This document shows, in pieces, positions 13,098 through 23,373 of a stretch of 64,000 bases of DNA. Below the pieces are notes generated by a model that did not search any database, was not told the DNA's origin, and saw only the letters and a list, made by a program, of their open reading frames with translations. Where the stretch lies: positions 558,001-622,000 of the forward strand of contig QYRS01000013.1 of the NCBI GenBank assembly GCA_006503535.1, read 5' to 3'. This stretch comes from Arthrinium phaeospermum (taxonomy: Eukaryota; Ascomycota; Sordariomycetes; Amphisphaeriales; Apiosporaceae). The position numbers were made by a program, and so were the translations under genes. How positions within the stretch are numbered: position 1 is the first letter of the stretch; every line of letters begins with the position of its first letter.

Positions 13098-13143
13098 GCT
13101 AATTAGGCCTGCAGAATATTGGGCTAATTTTGGGAATTAGTCC
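13098..13143. promoter_or_regulatory. three TAATTAG motifs, two of them as an inverted pair
   Basis: GCTAATTAGGC is at 13098-13108. GGGCTAATT at 13121-13129 and AATTAGTCC at 13135-13143 then form an inverted pair (8 of 9 positions match) across a 5-nt spacer. It lies about 570 bp upstream of the Zn2Cys6 ATG, a plausible promoter distance. It may be a dimer-binding site for a TAAT-recognising factor; this is inferred from symmetry and recurrence only. Confidence 0.35.
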
Positions 13144-13160
13144 TTTTCGCTCAATGTGTC

Positions 13161-13707
13161 AAAAATAGAACAGGACTTGTGGTTCGTGATGCAAGCCGAT
13201 GTGGTCAACGAAGACGAGGCCACGATATAAGTCTTCGACCGCCAGGCCGTCAAGTGCAGCTGATGAAGGAAGTGAAGAGCAGAAGATTCAAGTGTCGTCC
13301 CAATCCCGAAATCACCATCCTCCCTCTTCCCTCCGCCATCCCCCCCCTAATCCTCTCTCCATCACCAATACCTCTCAAACGTGAAAGGCAAGCTGGACTT
13401 GCTTGGATCCTGTCACTCATTCGACGAGGCATAATCTAATCTTTTTTACCCCCATTTTCATCACACTGGCTGGGCTTGCCCGCCTTCATTTCCACTCGAG
13501 ATCTGCTCCGGGGCTTTTGGACAGCCGAACTAAGAAAACTTACCACGCAAAGAACTAAAAGAGGTCCCTGGAGAGTATCCTTACCACACTCCCTGGTTCG
13601 AATCTGGACCCCCCTGCTCGACTCGGCAAGAGGACCCCAACACCGAGGCCCCCACATCACACCTTCCAAGACGCAGGTACTTCTGTTCGTCCTGACTTAT
13701 AATACAA
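13161..13707 (+). promoter_or_regulatory. probable 5' leader of the Zn2Cys6 gene with a 58-codon upstream ORF
   Basis: C/T-rich DNA typical of fungal transcription starts (around 13318-13380) precedes the gene. An ATG at 13263 opens a 58-residue upstream ORF ending at TAA 13437-13439. No further ATG lies between it and the main start at 13708. Whether the uORF is in the mRNA depends on the unmapped transcription start. Confidence 0.4.
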
Positions 13708-15926
13708 ATGTCATCTCTACCCCCCAACTCTAGAGAAGGCCTCATGAGAGGAGCAGCAACACCAGCAGGCGTCAACATGGCAGTCGCACAGCCTACCAAG
13801 ACGAAGGCAACTTCGAAGACCTCTAACAACAACAACACCACCAACAACAATGCAACCCAAAAGGCAAAGACACAGATGCACCGCCGGTCAAGAACAGGTC
13901 CGTGTCCCTTCTCTCGTTTTTAACTTACACACCACATGGCTAGCTTCACTTATACCGGCTTATGAGCAAGCCTGTGTAAGTGAACAGCCTGGAAACGCAC
14001 ATACGGGACTAACACAAAGTCAATGGGATAGGCTGCTACACTTGCAGATTACGGCGCAAGAAGTGTGACGAGGGCACGCCCATGTGCACGGCATGCAAAC
14101 ACCTCGGACTCGTCTGCGAGTACAAGAGGCCCATGTGGTGGAGTAACAACGAGGCGCGAAGGCAACATAAGGACGACATCAAGATGATCATCAAGCGGAA
14201 GAAGCTATCAGAGAAGGCCTCGCATGCCACTATCCAGACCTCCGTTAGCTCTCCCCCTGGTCTCTCCCATTCCCTTCCTACTTCGGCCACCTTCTCCGAT
14301 CCCTTGGACCGCACAAGATCGGCCTCCATCGATTCACACTTCTCCTTCAACTTCAACAGCCCTCCGAATATCTCGAATATCTCGGACTATGGCTCTTATA
14401 CCCCTCAAATACACCAACATCCGGACATGATGTTCTCCATGTCGCCTTACGAGATTGACGTGAAGACGGAACGGCAAATGTTTGTCAATGACGTGCCAAC
14501 CCTGCGGGAGTCGACCATCTCGACCTTCAGCACGTATCACACGCCGCCGCCTCCTGGGACGGTCCTGCCCTCTTACCCCCTGGGTGGCGAATGGACTGAG
14601 CAAATCTACCAAGAGCGGAGAGAATCACTTACGGAGGAGAACCTCAACCCCAATTTCTTCGACTTCTCCCACGGCTCTGCGACAAACAACGGCCAAGTAG
14701 ACATCGAATTAGACGAGGGTGACCAGCGCTTGCTGGACCACTTCGTCCAGTTCGTCCTGCCCACCATCTTCCCCATCATCGAGACCAACCAGCACGGATC
14801 AGTAGGATCTGGTCTGATCCTGCCTGCGCTTCAAAACAACAAGGCATATCTCCACTGCTGCCTGATGGTCGCTGCGCAGCACTACAAGGCCACCATGAAC
14901 ATCCAGTCGGATGACATTGACAACGACATCATGCGCCACCGACAAGCCACCATCATGGCGCTCTGCGCCGCCCTCAACCAGGACGAGAACCACCAGCAGA
15001 TCCTCGAGGCGACCCTTGGTCTCATTTTCTTCCAGTGCAGCGTCGGACGCTACGATGACGGTCTTCCCGACATCCCATGGCACCAGCACTTTGAGGCTGT
15101 CAAGTCTCTCGTCGCCAAGCTCGACCTGCCCCGCCTGGTCTCAGACCCCATTGAGCCGCTCGCCCAGACACCGTTCAACATGACCCTGACAGCATGGATC
15201 GACATCTTGGGAGCTACCATGCAAGGACGTGCGCCGACATTTGCGCACACCTACCGCGACAAGCACCTCTCCTCTACCAACTCCTCCCTTGGGCTTCGAG
15301 AGCTCATGGGCTGCGATGACCGAGTGATGTACCTCATCTCCGAGATTGCCTGCTTGGAGGCGCTCAAGCGCGACGGAATGGACGACATGACCCTCTGCCA
15401 GCACGTTTCGTCTCTTGGCGAGCAGATTAGCCTGACCGAAGTGGGCGACATCGAGCCCAAGATGGCCTTCAACGCCAACGGGTCGCTGAGCCCCAAGCAA
15501 CTGAGCCGCAACATCACCAGCGCTTTCCGTTTGACTGCTCGCATCTACCTCTGCAGCTTGGTTCCCGGCTTCTCCCCCAGCCAGGCTAGCTGCGTCGGCT
15601 TGGTCGAGAAACTGACCAATGTTCTCCAACACATCCCCTCTGGCGCAGGCGGTTTTGACCGCAGCCTGGCATGGGTGTACTTGGTCGGCGGGTCCGTCAG
15701 CCTTCCCAACTCGTCGTTCCGACAGCTCTTTGAGGAGCGCATCGCACAGATCGGGGATATCGTCAACTACGGCAGCTTTGGCGGCGTGACCACTCTCCTC
15801 CGGGACGTCTGGCATCAGGCCGACAGCTTTGCGGCCAGTCCCAGTGCGACCGGATCTACCGAAATCCCCTACATCTCCTGGAGAGATACCATGCAGATGA
15901 AGCAATGGGACTACCTGCTGATCTAG
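13708..15926 (+). CDS. Zn(II)2Cys6 transcription factor with a Fungal_trans_2-type domain
   Basis: Two exons, 13708-13897 and 14032-15926, encode 694 aa. The intron (13898-14031, donor GTCCGT, branch CTAAC, acceptor ATAG) splits the Gly codon just before the zinc cluster. The binuclear cluster is C65-X2-C68-X6-C75-X6-C82-X2-C85-X6-C92, starting RTGCYTCRLRRKKCDEG, followed by the basic linker EYKRPMWWSNNEARRQ. It is preceded by an Asn/Thr-rich N-terminus. The rest resembles the fungal-specific regulatory domain of the Fungal_trans_2 family (residues ~270-690). It should be a nuclear, DNA-binding regulator; its target pathway cannot be read from the sequence or from the neighbours. The gene is preceded by a 7-kb gene-free region and a leader with a uORF. 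Confidence 0.92.
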
Positions 15927-17689
15927 CCGCACCATCATCTCTACCTTCACAGCTGGGCTTGAAGGGGATACTGGGGCGACAGGGCCTGCAGGCAATCCCT
16001 CTTCGGACGCCAAACCACCTTCTATTCTTTTTCACTACTTAATTACGACCTCTACACAACTCTTAGAGAGAGGCTGCCGCAAGGCACATTATGGGGATTC
16101 ATCATATGGAGCGACGACACTACGGACTGGAATCTTTTCCGTGAGCAGCTGAGCTGGGCGCTGTCACGATGGGCGGGAATAGTCATTGTTACGGGTTACG
16201 AGGAGACGGCCGATTTTCTCTACTTCGCTGTTCACGATCTCTCTTCCACACAACACACACAACACACATACACTTTGAGGATCGTTTATTCTCTCTACCT
16301 TTCACTCAAGATACCACGGCATTGCATTAGGGACAGGAGTTTTTTTGTGGGCTATATAGCCTAGCCATTTTCGGGAATCAAGAGCATATGGTCTGGATGA
16401 GGGCCCTGGTATATCTCTATGGCCCCTAGGAAGGGGGTCTTTTACTGAAGGGAAGCTCCGCTTCGACAGCTCCCGCTCTCTACTATAGTATAGCAAATTT
16501 GAAGCTAGTCATCTCGTCGAGTTGCGACTCCGAGACGGAAAAATTATGTAATAAAACTACAATATACCCAATTTTTCAACATATCCCTAGCAACCTAGCC
16601 ACATCTCGACTCGACAAGCAATTGTGACTCATTTTTCCTTGAACGCTACCGATACGAGAACCCAAGGGTTCAATTCAATTCGGTCCAGACCAGTTCAGTT
16701 GTATGTAGACTGGAGTCGCGACGGCCCGCCTCGGTGCATTTTTGATCGGGTCCGAACCCAGGGCAGAGAAGAGGGTGGCGGCGAATCAAGCCTCAGAAGT
16801 GGTGATTGCCGGGCAGGTGGAGGCCCAGGGTTATTCAGAGTCCAAGTCATGTGGTAACGCCAACGACGGATCCTCACTTGTGACTGTGAAAGAAAAGAAA
16901 AAATCCTGCTATGTGTGAACCACTTACTTGCTTTCACGACGTCGAGATGGGAAGTCGGTGAGAGCCCAAGCGAGCGGTCGGGCAAGGTTAGGCGACGCTG
17001 ATGATCACAAGCAGGCAGTGCAAGTGCTTGCCCGCCCGCCCGTGTGTGCGTCAAGGTATGGTGTGCCGTTCCGCTTCCCCACCGACCTGCCGATGTGTTA
17101 CCTGCTTCGAGTTAGGTGAAGTAGGTACAGCCTGTGCCGTACCTCTATATGTAGGGGAGGCGGGCGATATTGATAGCTGTACCCCAGAGTTCGATCACGG
17201 GACGCATGAAATGGCTGAAGATTCTACGCCGCCGGCCTGCAGGTTTTTTGTGGCGGCGGTCTGCGTAGGTGTGCGATAGTGATCAATGCATCGTTTTTTT
17301 TTCGCTTGTCTTTCGCGCCTATGGACCAAAAAGTTTGCCAGATGGGAATGACGTCTTGTGGGTGGCCTCCGTAATCCCTGGCGAGCTGAGTTAACACGAT
17401 CCCTCGCCCTATAGAGGCCTAATCTAGTGGGCAGTGAAAAGGTCGACACCGGCAAACCGGCTTGCCAGGCTCCTCGAGAAACCAAAGGCAATGGGCGGTG
17501 GGCGGTCTCACCTTGGGCCCGACGGCAACCGCAAGAATGGACCCCTTGGACAGGAACTGCTGTGCACAATATACTACTACCTACCTTTCCCATACATCGG
17601 CCAATGAGGCAACCTGGATTAAGCTGAGGGAAGGTATACGGCGGCATGCCTAATCCAGTCAGCCAGCAGCCAGTGCAGTTGAAGATTGA

Positions 17690-17703
17690 GGGCTAATTAG
17701 CCC
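17690..17703. promoter_or_regulatory. perfect palindrome GGGCTAATTAGCCC
   Basis: A 14-bp perfect inverted repeat of the same motif found upstream of the Zn2Cys6 gene. It lies about 1 kb upstream of the surface-protein ATG. It is the fullest copy of the recurring element; function is inferred. Confidence 0.4.
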
Positions 17704-18372
17704 AGGTCCAGTTCCCTACTTGTTTAGGTAAGGCGGGAGGGTACGACTAGAACGCTGCAAACGCTCCCAGCCAATCAACCAAAGCAGCTGGCGCCAATCT
17801 CGAAACACCTGCCTGGCCGCTGGATGGCCTCTCAACCACTACATCTCCCGACATCGTCTCTTGCCGCTGCGCCTGGGCGCTTCGCGATGGCCTCCCGTTC
17901 TGTACGTCGCCCATCTTTTCCCGACTCGGGCTGCCTCAGTCCAGTCGCACTGGTCTGCAAGAGCGCAAGTGACTGGGAAATGGGGACCGACCTGCCGAGG
18001 CCATCCACAATCTGCACCTAGCTTGGCATGGGCGATGCAAAATCAAGAGATCCCGTCCCAGCCATTGGAGGGCGCCTCTGTGTTCTCTCCGTCCGCTGCT
18101 CGGGTTTCTCTTTCGTTTCGTTGGACAAGAATAGCTCTCTGCTGCCCAAGTTCCAAGTCCGTGTCCAAGTCTTGCCCGAGTCACCTGGGTTGACGGAGCT
18201 TCATCGATGATTCAGCAAAACTGACCGGACAATGACGGGCCTGGGTCGAAACAAAGACGTCCCAAGATCACGCTCCGTCGTTCGACCTGGCCCTTGTCGT
18301 GACTTTGCAGCTTCCTTTCTTTGTCTTCCGTCTCTTTCTCTTACACCCTTGGACTCAAGAACAATCGCTTTT

Positions 18373-18459
18373 ATGGTCTTGTCTAGCCGTGACTCGCCTG
18401 CTTGCCGTTGTTCCATAATATCTATACAACCCGTCACCCACTACCCCCTTGCTCTTTGA
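18373..18459 (+). promoter_or_regulatory. 28-codon upstream ORF in the probable leader of the surface-protein gene
   Basis: An ATG at 18373 opens a short frame ending in TGA at 18457-18459, 250 bp before the main start. It is relevant only if transcription starts upstream of it, which is not known. Confidence 0.3.
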
Positions 18460-18709
18460 AGAAACCCCGAACCACCTACCCTTCCCCTTGTAGAAGAAAA
18501 CCACAAAACCCTTTGCTGCCATACACCATCCAGTTCTAACAACTTCGACTCGGACCTTACCGTCCTTGTGCTTCGCCAAGATATCTATACACCTTGGATC
18601 TCGGAACGGCCTCCAGTTTTCGAGGCCTTGAGCAGCTCCATTCCTCACCAGCATCCCCGGATCTGTGCTGAACACACACACATACACACACATATAAAAC
18701 TATATAAAC

Positions 18710-20170
18710 ATGAGAAGGATACGAGGCGTGCTGCGGGCCTGCTCGCTCGCAGCGATGCTCGGCATCGCTGCAACCAACGCCATGTCGATATCGCCGAATC
18801 CGATCTTCGAGAGAGCCGACACTTGCGGCAGCGGCAACTTGGCCAAGTGTACGCAAGCTGGGTTGCCGGGCAACTTTTGTTGTGATAAGCAGTCTACTTG
18901 TATTCCCTTGGCGGGACAAACCACAGTACTGTGCTGTCCCAGCGGCCCGGACGGCTGCAACGTCATTGCGCCCATCGTCTGCGACCTGAAGCTGCAGGAT
19001 CCAGCTTCGAACCCAAATGCCCAAGTCAAGACGACAGTCCTTAATGGGAAGCTGCCGTCGTGCGGGAACAACTGCTGCCCCTTTGGCTATTCGTGTGGGG
19101 ACGATGGGAACTGCATCATGGATAAGGACCAGAGCAAGAAACCCCAGGGGGCAAAGCCGGCCCCAACATCGACAGGGGCGCCCAAGTCCCCCGTGCCCTC
19201 GCCCACGTCAAAGCCGCCCGCGTCCGCGACTTCGGGTGCCTCTCCAAGCACCATCGCCACCGCAGCGCCGGCATCTGAGACCGAGCCGGCAGCTCCCGGG
19301 CCGTTTCCCACCGGCGCTGTGATCGGTGGAGTGATAGGAGGTATACTTGGCTTGAGCGCCATCATTGTCGGCTTCCTGTTCTATAGACGCCGTCAACAAC
19401 AAAAAGGTGCCAGCGATAACAGAAGTATCGCATCTGGACGCAGCACCAGCTCCTCGAATCACCGGAACTCCGAGTTCCATTGCAGAGGCCAGCCCCAATA
19501 CCAGGGCCCTCGGGGCATCCACATCAGCAAACCCCTGGGCACGACGGTGCAGGGCCACCAATGGTACGACGAGTCCATCGCCCAAAACACTTTGAGCAAC
19601 CGCTCTACGCCCATGTCGCAAGCCCAGGGGGCATTCCAGCCAACGCATCATCGCCAGGTGCCCCCGCACCCGAGCGAGAATCCGTTCATTTCCAGGAGCA
19701 GTACGGGGACGTGGGAGAGCGATGCCCGGAGCCGCCACATCTCGGCCGAGCCGCCGCCCCTGAAGCAAGGTAGCCGCGAGGTGTCACCAGACGGCATGCT
19801 AGCCCCGGGACGTGGGACAATCAATGTAGGATTGGACTTGCATAGTGGGAATGGGAAGCGGATGAGCGATAACAGCTTTGAAGAACACGCGTTCGAGCAT
19901 GGTATCGGGCAGTACTTGACACACGGAAACACCTACGATAGGAGCAGCACCTCGCCGGCAGACAGGGACCTGGGCCGCGAGAGCCACTACCCTGATGAGT
20001 ATGAGAACCAGATCCGGGAGGAGCAGCGGCCACCGATGCCGCCGATGCCGCCACAGCATGCCAACAACTACAACGCCGGTAGAAACCTGACGGCGCCCGA
20101 ATCGAGAGACGGAAAGCGACCGGAAACGACATGGGAGATTATCCAGCGCCAGGCGGGCGGCGGGAGTTGA
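18710..20170 (+). CDS. Cys-rich single-pass plasma-membrane protein (Mid2/WSC-like architecture)
   Basis: A single exon of 486 aa. Residues 1-24 form a signal peptide (basic start, ACSLAAMLGIAATNA). The mature ectodomain (about 38-135) has 14 cysteines in pairs and clusters (NFCCDKQSTC, VLCCPSG, CGNNCCPFGYSC), enough for seven disulfides. A Pro/Ser/Thr stalk (about 140-200, probably O-mannosylated) leads to one membrane helix at about 202-225 (AVIGGVIGGILGLSAIIVGF) stopped by YRRRQQQ. A ~260-residue cytoplasmic tail rich in Ser, Pro and His follows. The order of parts is that of fungal cell-wall sensors such as Mid2 and Wsc, but the cysteine pattern is not the WSC domain. It belongs to a fungal family of unknown function that I recognise only by pattern. 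A surface-sensing or wall-anchoring role is inferred. Confidence 0.8.
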   Translation: MRRIRGVLRACSLAAMLGIAATNAMSISPNPIFERADTCGSGNLAKCTQAGLPGNFCCDKQSTCIPLAGQTTVLCCPSGPDGCNVIAPIVCDLKLQDPASNPNAQVKTTVLNGKLPSCGNNCCPFGYSCGDDGNCIMDKDQSKKPQGAKPAPTSTGAPKSPVPSPTSKPPASATSGASPSTIATAAPASETEPAAPGPFPTGAVIGGVIGGILGLSAIIVGFLFYRRRQQQKGASDNRSIASGRSTSSSNHRNSEFHCRGQPQYQGPRGIHISKPLGTTVQGHQWYDESIAQNTLSNRSTPMSQAQGAFQPTHHRQVPPHPSENPFISRSSTGTWESDARSRHISAEPPPLKQGSREVSPDGMLAPGRGTINVGLDLHSGNGKRMSDNSFEEHAFEHGIGQYLTHGNTYDRSSTSPADRDLGRESHYPDEYENQIREEQRPPMPPMPPQHANNYNAGRNLTAPESRDGKRPETTWEIIQRQAGGGS

Positions 20171-20795
20171 TTGATATAGTGAAGATATAAAAGAGGAATG
20201 GAGAGATAGGAGCAATCCATCATCAGTATGGATGTTCGTTGCATTTGCAAGGCGTTTGATTTTTCTGGGTTATCCCCCCTCCTTTGGCCAAAGGAGTTGG
20301 GGATGGGAGGGCAAATTTATGATACCACTGGAAGCATGTAGGCGTTTGGTTGGGTTTACTCTTTTCTTGCACATGCCTTTGATGATGAAGAGGTTGGGCG
20401 AGTATGTGTCGGGGTCAAGGGGCCAAATGCTGGGTATTTGTGTCCTCGGCATTCGCTTGCTTGGCCCTGATCATGAATGTACATACAGCGTCAAGTATTT
20501 ATTTACGCAGTGACTATATAGTTATATATCGTATACGACTTTACATTGCTTATATGCAATCACCCCTCATCACTTGACAACGCAATGATCAGAGTGAACA
20601 CTCTTAATAAAGACACGATTTCCCCTTGATTAATTGTCGTAGATTTGATATACAAGGCATCTATCTTATGGAGCAATAGTTAATCTACATCCAATATAGG
20701 CAATGCGAAAAACGCAATGATATGCCCCATTGCTGACTAAATACCACGAAGGTCCGAGCCAGCGGCTATTCGAATCGTGTTTTTGACCACTCCCT
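20171..20795. other. spacer between convergent 3' ends
   Basis: Terminator and 3'-UTR territory of the surface-protein gene and the shr3-like gene. It is A/T-rich around 20510-20690. No gene was seen. Confidence 0.6.
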
Positions 20796-21577
20796 CTACT
20801 GCTTCTTCTTGGACTGCGAGCCGGACGCCTTCTGCTGCTGCTGCTGCTGCTGCTGGACGGCGTCGGCCTTGTCGAGGCCCTCGCGCTCCTCGCGGTCCTT
20901 GCGCTCGGCATACCACTGGCCGGCCTGGAGGACGAGGATGCCGACGAGGACGAGGGCGAGGATGGTGTTGCTGGCGGCCATGACCTTGAGGGAGTCCTCG
21001 CGGCCGAGAACGACCTCGCCGGTGAGGGGCCCGTCGACGGTCTGGGCGAAGCCCTCCTCGTTCCAGATGCCGGCGCTGACGGTGCGCAGGCCCTTGACGA
21101 TGTTGGCGATGTAGATGCCGACGCCGATGAGGTAGAGGACCAGGGAGGCGCCGTCGAAGAGCATGTTGGACTCGGAGGGCTTGAAGAGCTTGACGAAGAA
21201 GCCGAGGAAGCCGGTGCCGATGGCGATGTGCAGGATGCGCGCGATCAGGGGCGGCGACTGGTGCACGAACTTGAGGTGCACCTCGAGCTGGTCGAGGAAG
21301 GCCGCGGGGACGGGCTCAGAGGTCCATAGCAGCGGGAAGTCGTAGGGGAACTGGGAGAAGATGATGCCGAGGAAGAAGCATGTCGCTGTGGGTGGTGGGC
21401 ACAACGCGGCGCACGGATTAGATAACGGTACCCAACGATCAGGTTCCACGGAATTGGGAGAGATGGAGAGGATGGAGATTGCTATGCGGATTGATTATAC
21501 TCACGCCCAATGATCAGAAAGGTCGCAAAGGAGCTCGACCCGCTGTGGGTGTCGGGCTTTGGCGTGTTGCCAGGCAT
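20796..21577 (-). CDS. shr3: Shr3-type ER membrane chaperone for amino-acid permeases
   Basis: Exon 1 is 21577-21505 and exon 2 is 21385-20796. The intron (21504-21386) has donor GTGAGT and acceptor CCACAG and splits a Pro codon. The protein is 220 aa. Four hydrophobic segments lie at about residues 17-36, 71-93, 101-122 and 159-180. The Shr3 hallmarks are the first membrane segment followed by IIFSQFPYDFPLLW, the block GIYIANIVKGLRTV, and a hydrophilic C-terminal tail. Shr3 is an ER-resident chaperone that assists folding and COPII packaging of amino-acid permeases. The tail contains eight consecutive Gln from a (CTG)8 tract on the + strand and ends in SQSKKKQ. The length is close to that of yeast Shr3. 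It is convergent with the surface-protein gene. Confidence 0.93.
20832..20855. repeat. (CTG)8 / (CAG)8 coding triplet repeat
   Basis: A pure 24-nt triplet run encodes eight Gln in the C-terminal tail of the shr3-like protein. It is a potentially length-polymorphic site. Confidence 0.95.
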
Positions 21578-22948
21578 GTCTGGAGGCGGCGGCGGCGGCG
21601 GCGAGGAGGTCTGGGTTGAGATTGGGGGGAAAGGAAGAAAAATGGCCGGCCTATGATGTATTTGCGGGCGCGCCTTTTCGAGGGTTGCGCGGGGGAGCTT
21701 TTTGGGGCTGGAGTTCAGTTTAGAATGAATTGATGGACAGCCGGGGAAGGCAAGGAAAAGCTCGGTTGGGGGCGAGAGACTGCAAAAAAGTCAAAAAGTC
21801 TACTGTACCAACTGAAGATGACTTGATTAAAGCTGGCTAACGTTAGAGCCCAAGGTTAGAGGAAATAGTTGCTCAGCAATTGGTTCCTTTGGAGATAAAA
21901 AGCCAAGATGCCAAGCCTAGAACCGTCAGATTGCTGTCTCCGCATCGTCTATCTTCTACTTACCTCTTACTATTTGCCCAAGCCTCGCCGGTTTTCAGCT
22001 TCCCTCACGCTTATCAAGCTGGGGATGGACAATCATTCCGATTGATCCTGCCGTGCAGTCAGTCTGTAGGTACATCAATTGTACCTACAGCAGCAGTGGG
22101 GTCCAACCGAGGACAGTCCATGACTCGGGTTGAGCAAGAAGACATGTTACCTACTTACGGATGCATGCATTCATCCATTCATGCAATTGGCAAAGCATCT
22201 TGTCTTGTCTTGATATACGACTGCATTGCTCTTTCATCCCTTTGGGGTGCACGATCGGTGTTATGTTGCTGAAGGTCGCCTAAAAGGAAGGGCTTTTATG
22301 TCAAACACATTGATACTAAGGTTAATATTCCTCAAGCGAGATGGCATTGGCTCGCTGATGATGACATAGATATACATCAACCGATCTCTCGAGTTTAGGC
22401 CGTAGTAGATAGGCGTGGTTCAGCACCTGGGTAAAAGTGCCATGGACTTTCAGTGTCCTTTATTGATATGGATCGGCTGTATGTCGAGTAAAGATAGTCG
22501 ATTCTGCTGCATCTGTGACTCCCCAGTCGATCCTCTCGACTAGCACCACAGTCCATGGTTAACACCAGTCAACGCAAGAGCAGCCTATCTCCAGCATATA
22601 TCAAAGTTGTTGCACATCTATTAAAGGGTGTGATCATGACTCCGTCACTTACAAGCTTGACGATACTTCAATGGGCAACATGCGTATTATAACAGCAAAC
22701 TTCTGAGGGTGAAAACGACCTCGTACTAGGCCAGTCTTGATAGTCCAATACATTATATACTTGAACAAGGGTTTATACCATTCTACGAATAATCTTCCAT
22801 GTCCTACTCGGCTGATTGGGGTCCAACACTCGTGTATAGTCGTAGGGAAGACCGAACAAGCGTGCCTGGTCTGCTTACAACCTGCGCCGAGGTCATACAC
22901 GATGCCGGTAATCCAATAGCACAACCACAGGCAGCTTGTACCGGTGGC

Positions 22949-23043
<95 letters not shown>

Positions 23044-23373
23044 CGATCAGCTTGCAGGCCGAATAGATAATGGATGGGCCTGGTTTCTAGTGGCACAAAC
23101 ACTCGAGCACGACAATGAAACTTCCAACTGCCCCGTCGCCCTGTGCACACTGCCTTTTTTTCTCTCTCCCATGCATAAACAAGGTGACTCCCAAGTAAGG
23201 GTTTCTTGCCAATTGCTTGCCCTGCTTAAGCACCCAAAATATCACCGGCTTGCGCGCAGACGTTCTTGGAATCGTCACGCACACGCACACGCACCAGAGA
23301 ACACCAACAGAAACCCCCGGAAACCGAAAGCGCATACGCCCATGACTCTCTACAAGCGCCACCTCGAGTCACC
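21578..23373. other. divergent intergenic region between shr3 and the nucleotidyltransferase gene
   Basis: A shared 1.8-kb upstream region for two divergently transcribed genes. Its main feature is the 91-nt CT tract at 22951-23041. No convincing ORF was seen; a frame that crosses the CT tract only encodes alternating Leu/Ser. Confidence 0.6.
22951..23041. repeat. (CT)45 microsatellite
   Basis: An uninterrupted CT run of 91 nt, 333 bp upstream of the nucleotidyltransferase ATG. Long pyrimidine tracts are common near fungal transcription starts, but this one is unusually long and pure. It could affect nucleosome exclusion or form triplex DNA; that is inference. Confidence 0.97.

Larger units (their letters stand above)
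10401..13160. other. gene-free spacer, distal half (upstream of the Zn2Cys6 gene)
   Basis: This is the second half of the divergent spacer, before the Zn2Cys6 regulator. No ORF in it is convincing. It holds most of the GGGCTAAT/ATTAGCCC motif copies listed separately, and CTACTGC-type microsatellites. Confidence 0.55.
15927..18709. other. intergenic spacer, with the promoter and leader of the surface-protein gene at its right end
   Basis: This holds the 3' flank of the Zn2Cys6 gene and a long 5' flank for the surface protein. There is a CA-rich run just before the ATG at 18710 and a perfect 14-bp palindrome at 17690. No convincing ORF or RNA gene was seen. Confidence 0.55.

Noticed and set aside
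13595..13604. GGTTCGAATC resembles a tRNA B box
   Set aside because: The flanking bases do not form a T stem and no A box, anticodon arm or acceptor stem can be drawn upstream.
15141..16013. 290-codon antisense frame under the Zn2Cys6 gene
   Set aside because: Shadow frame; the sense strand encodes the regulator.
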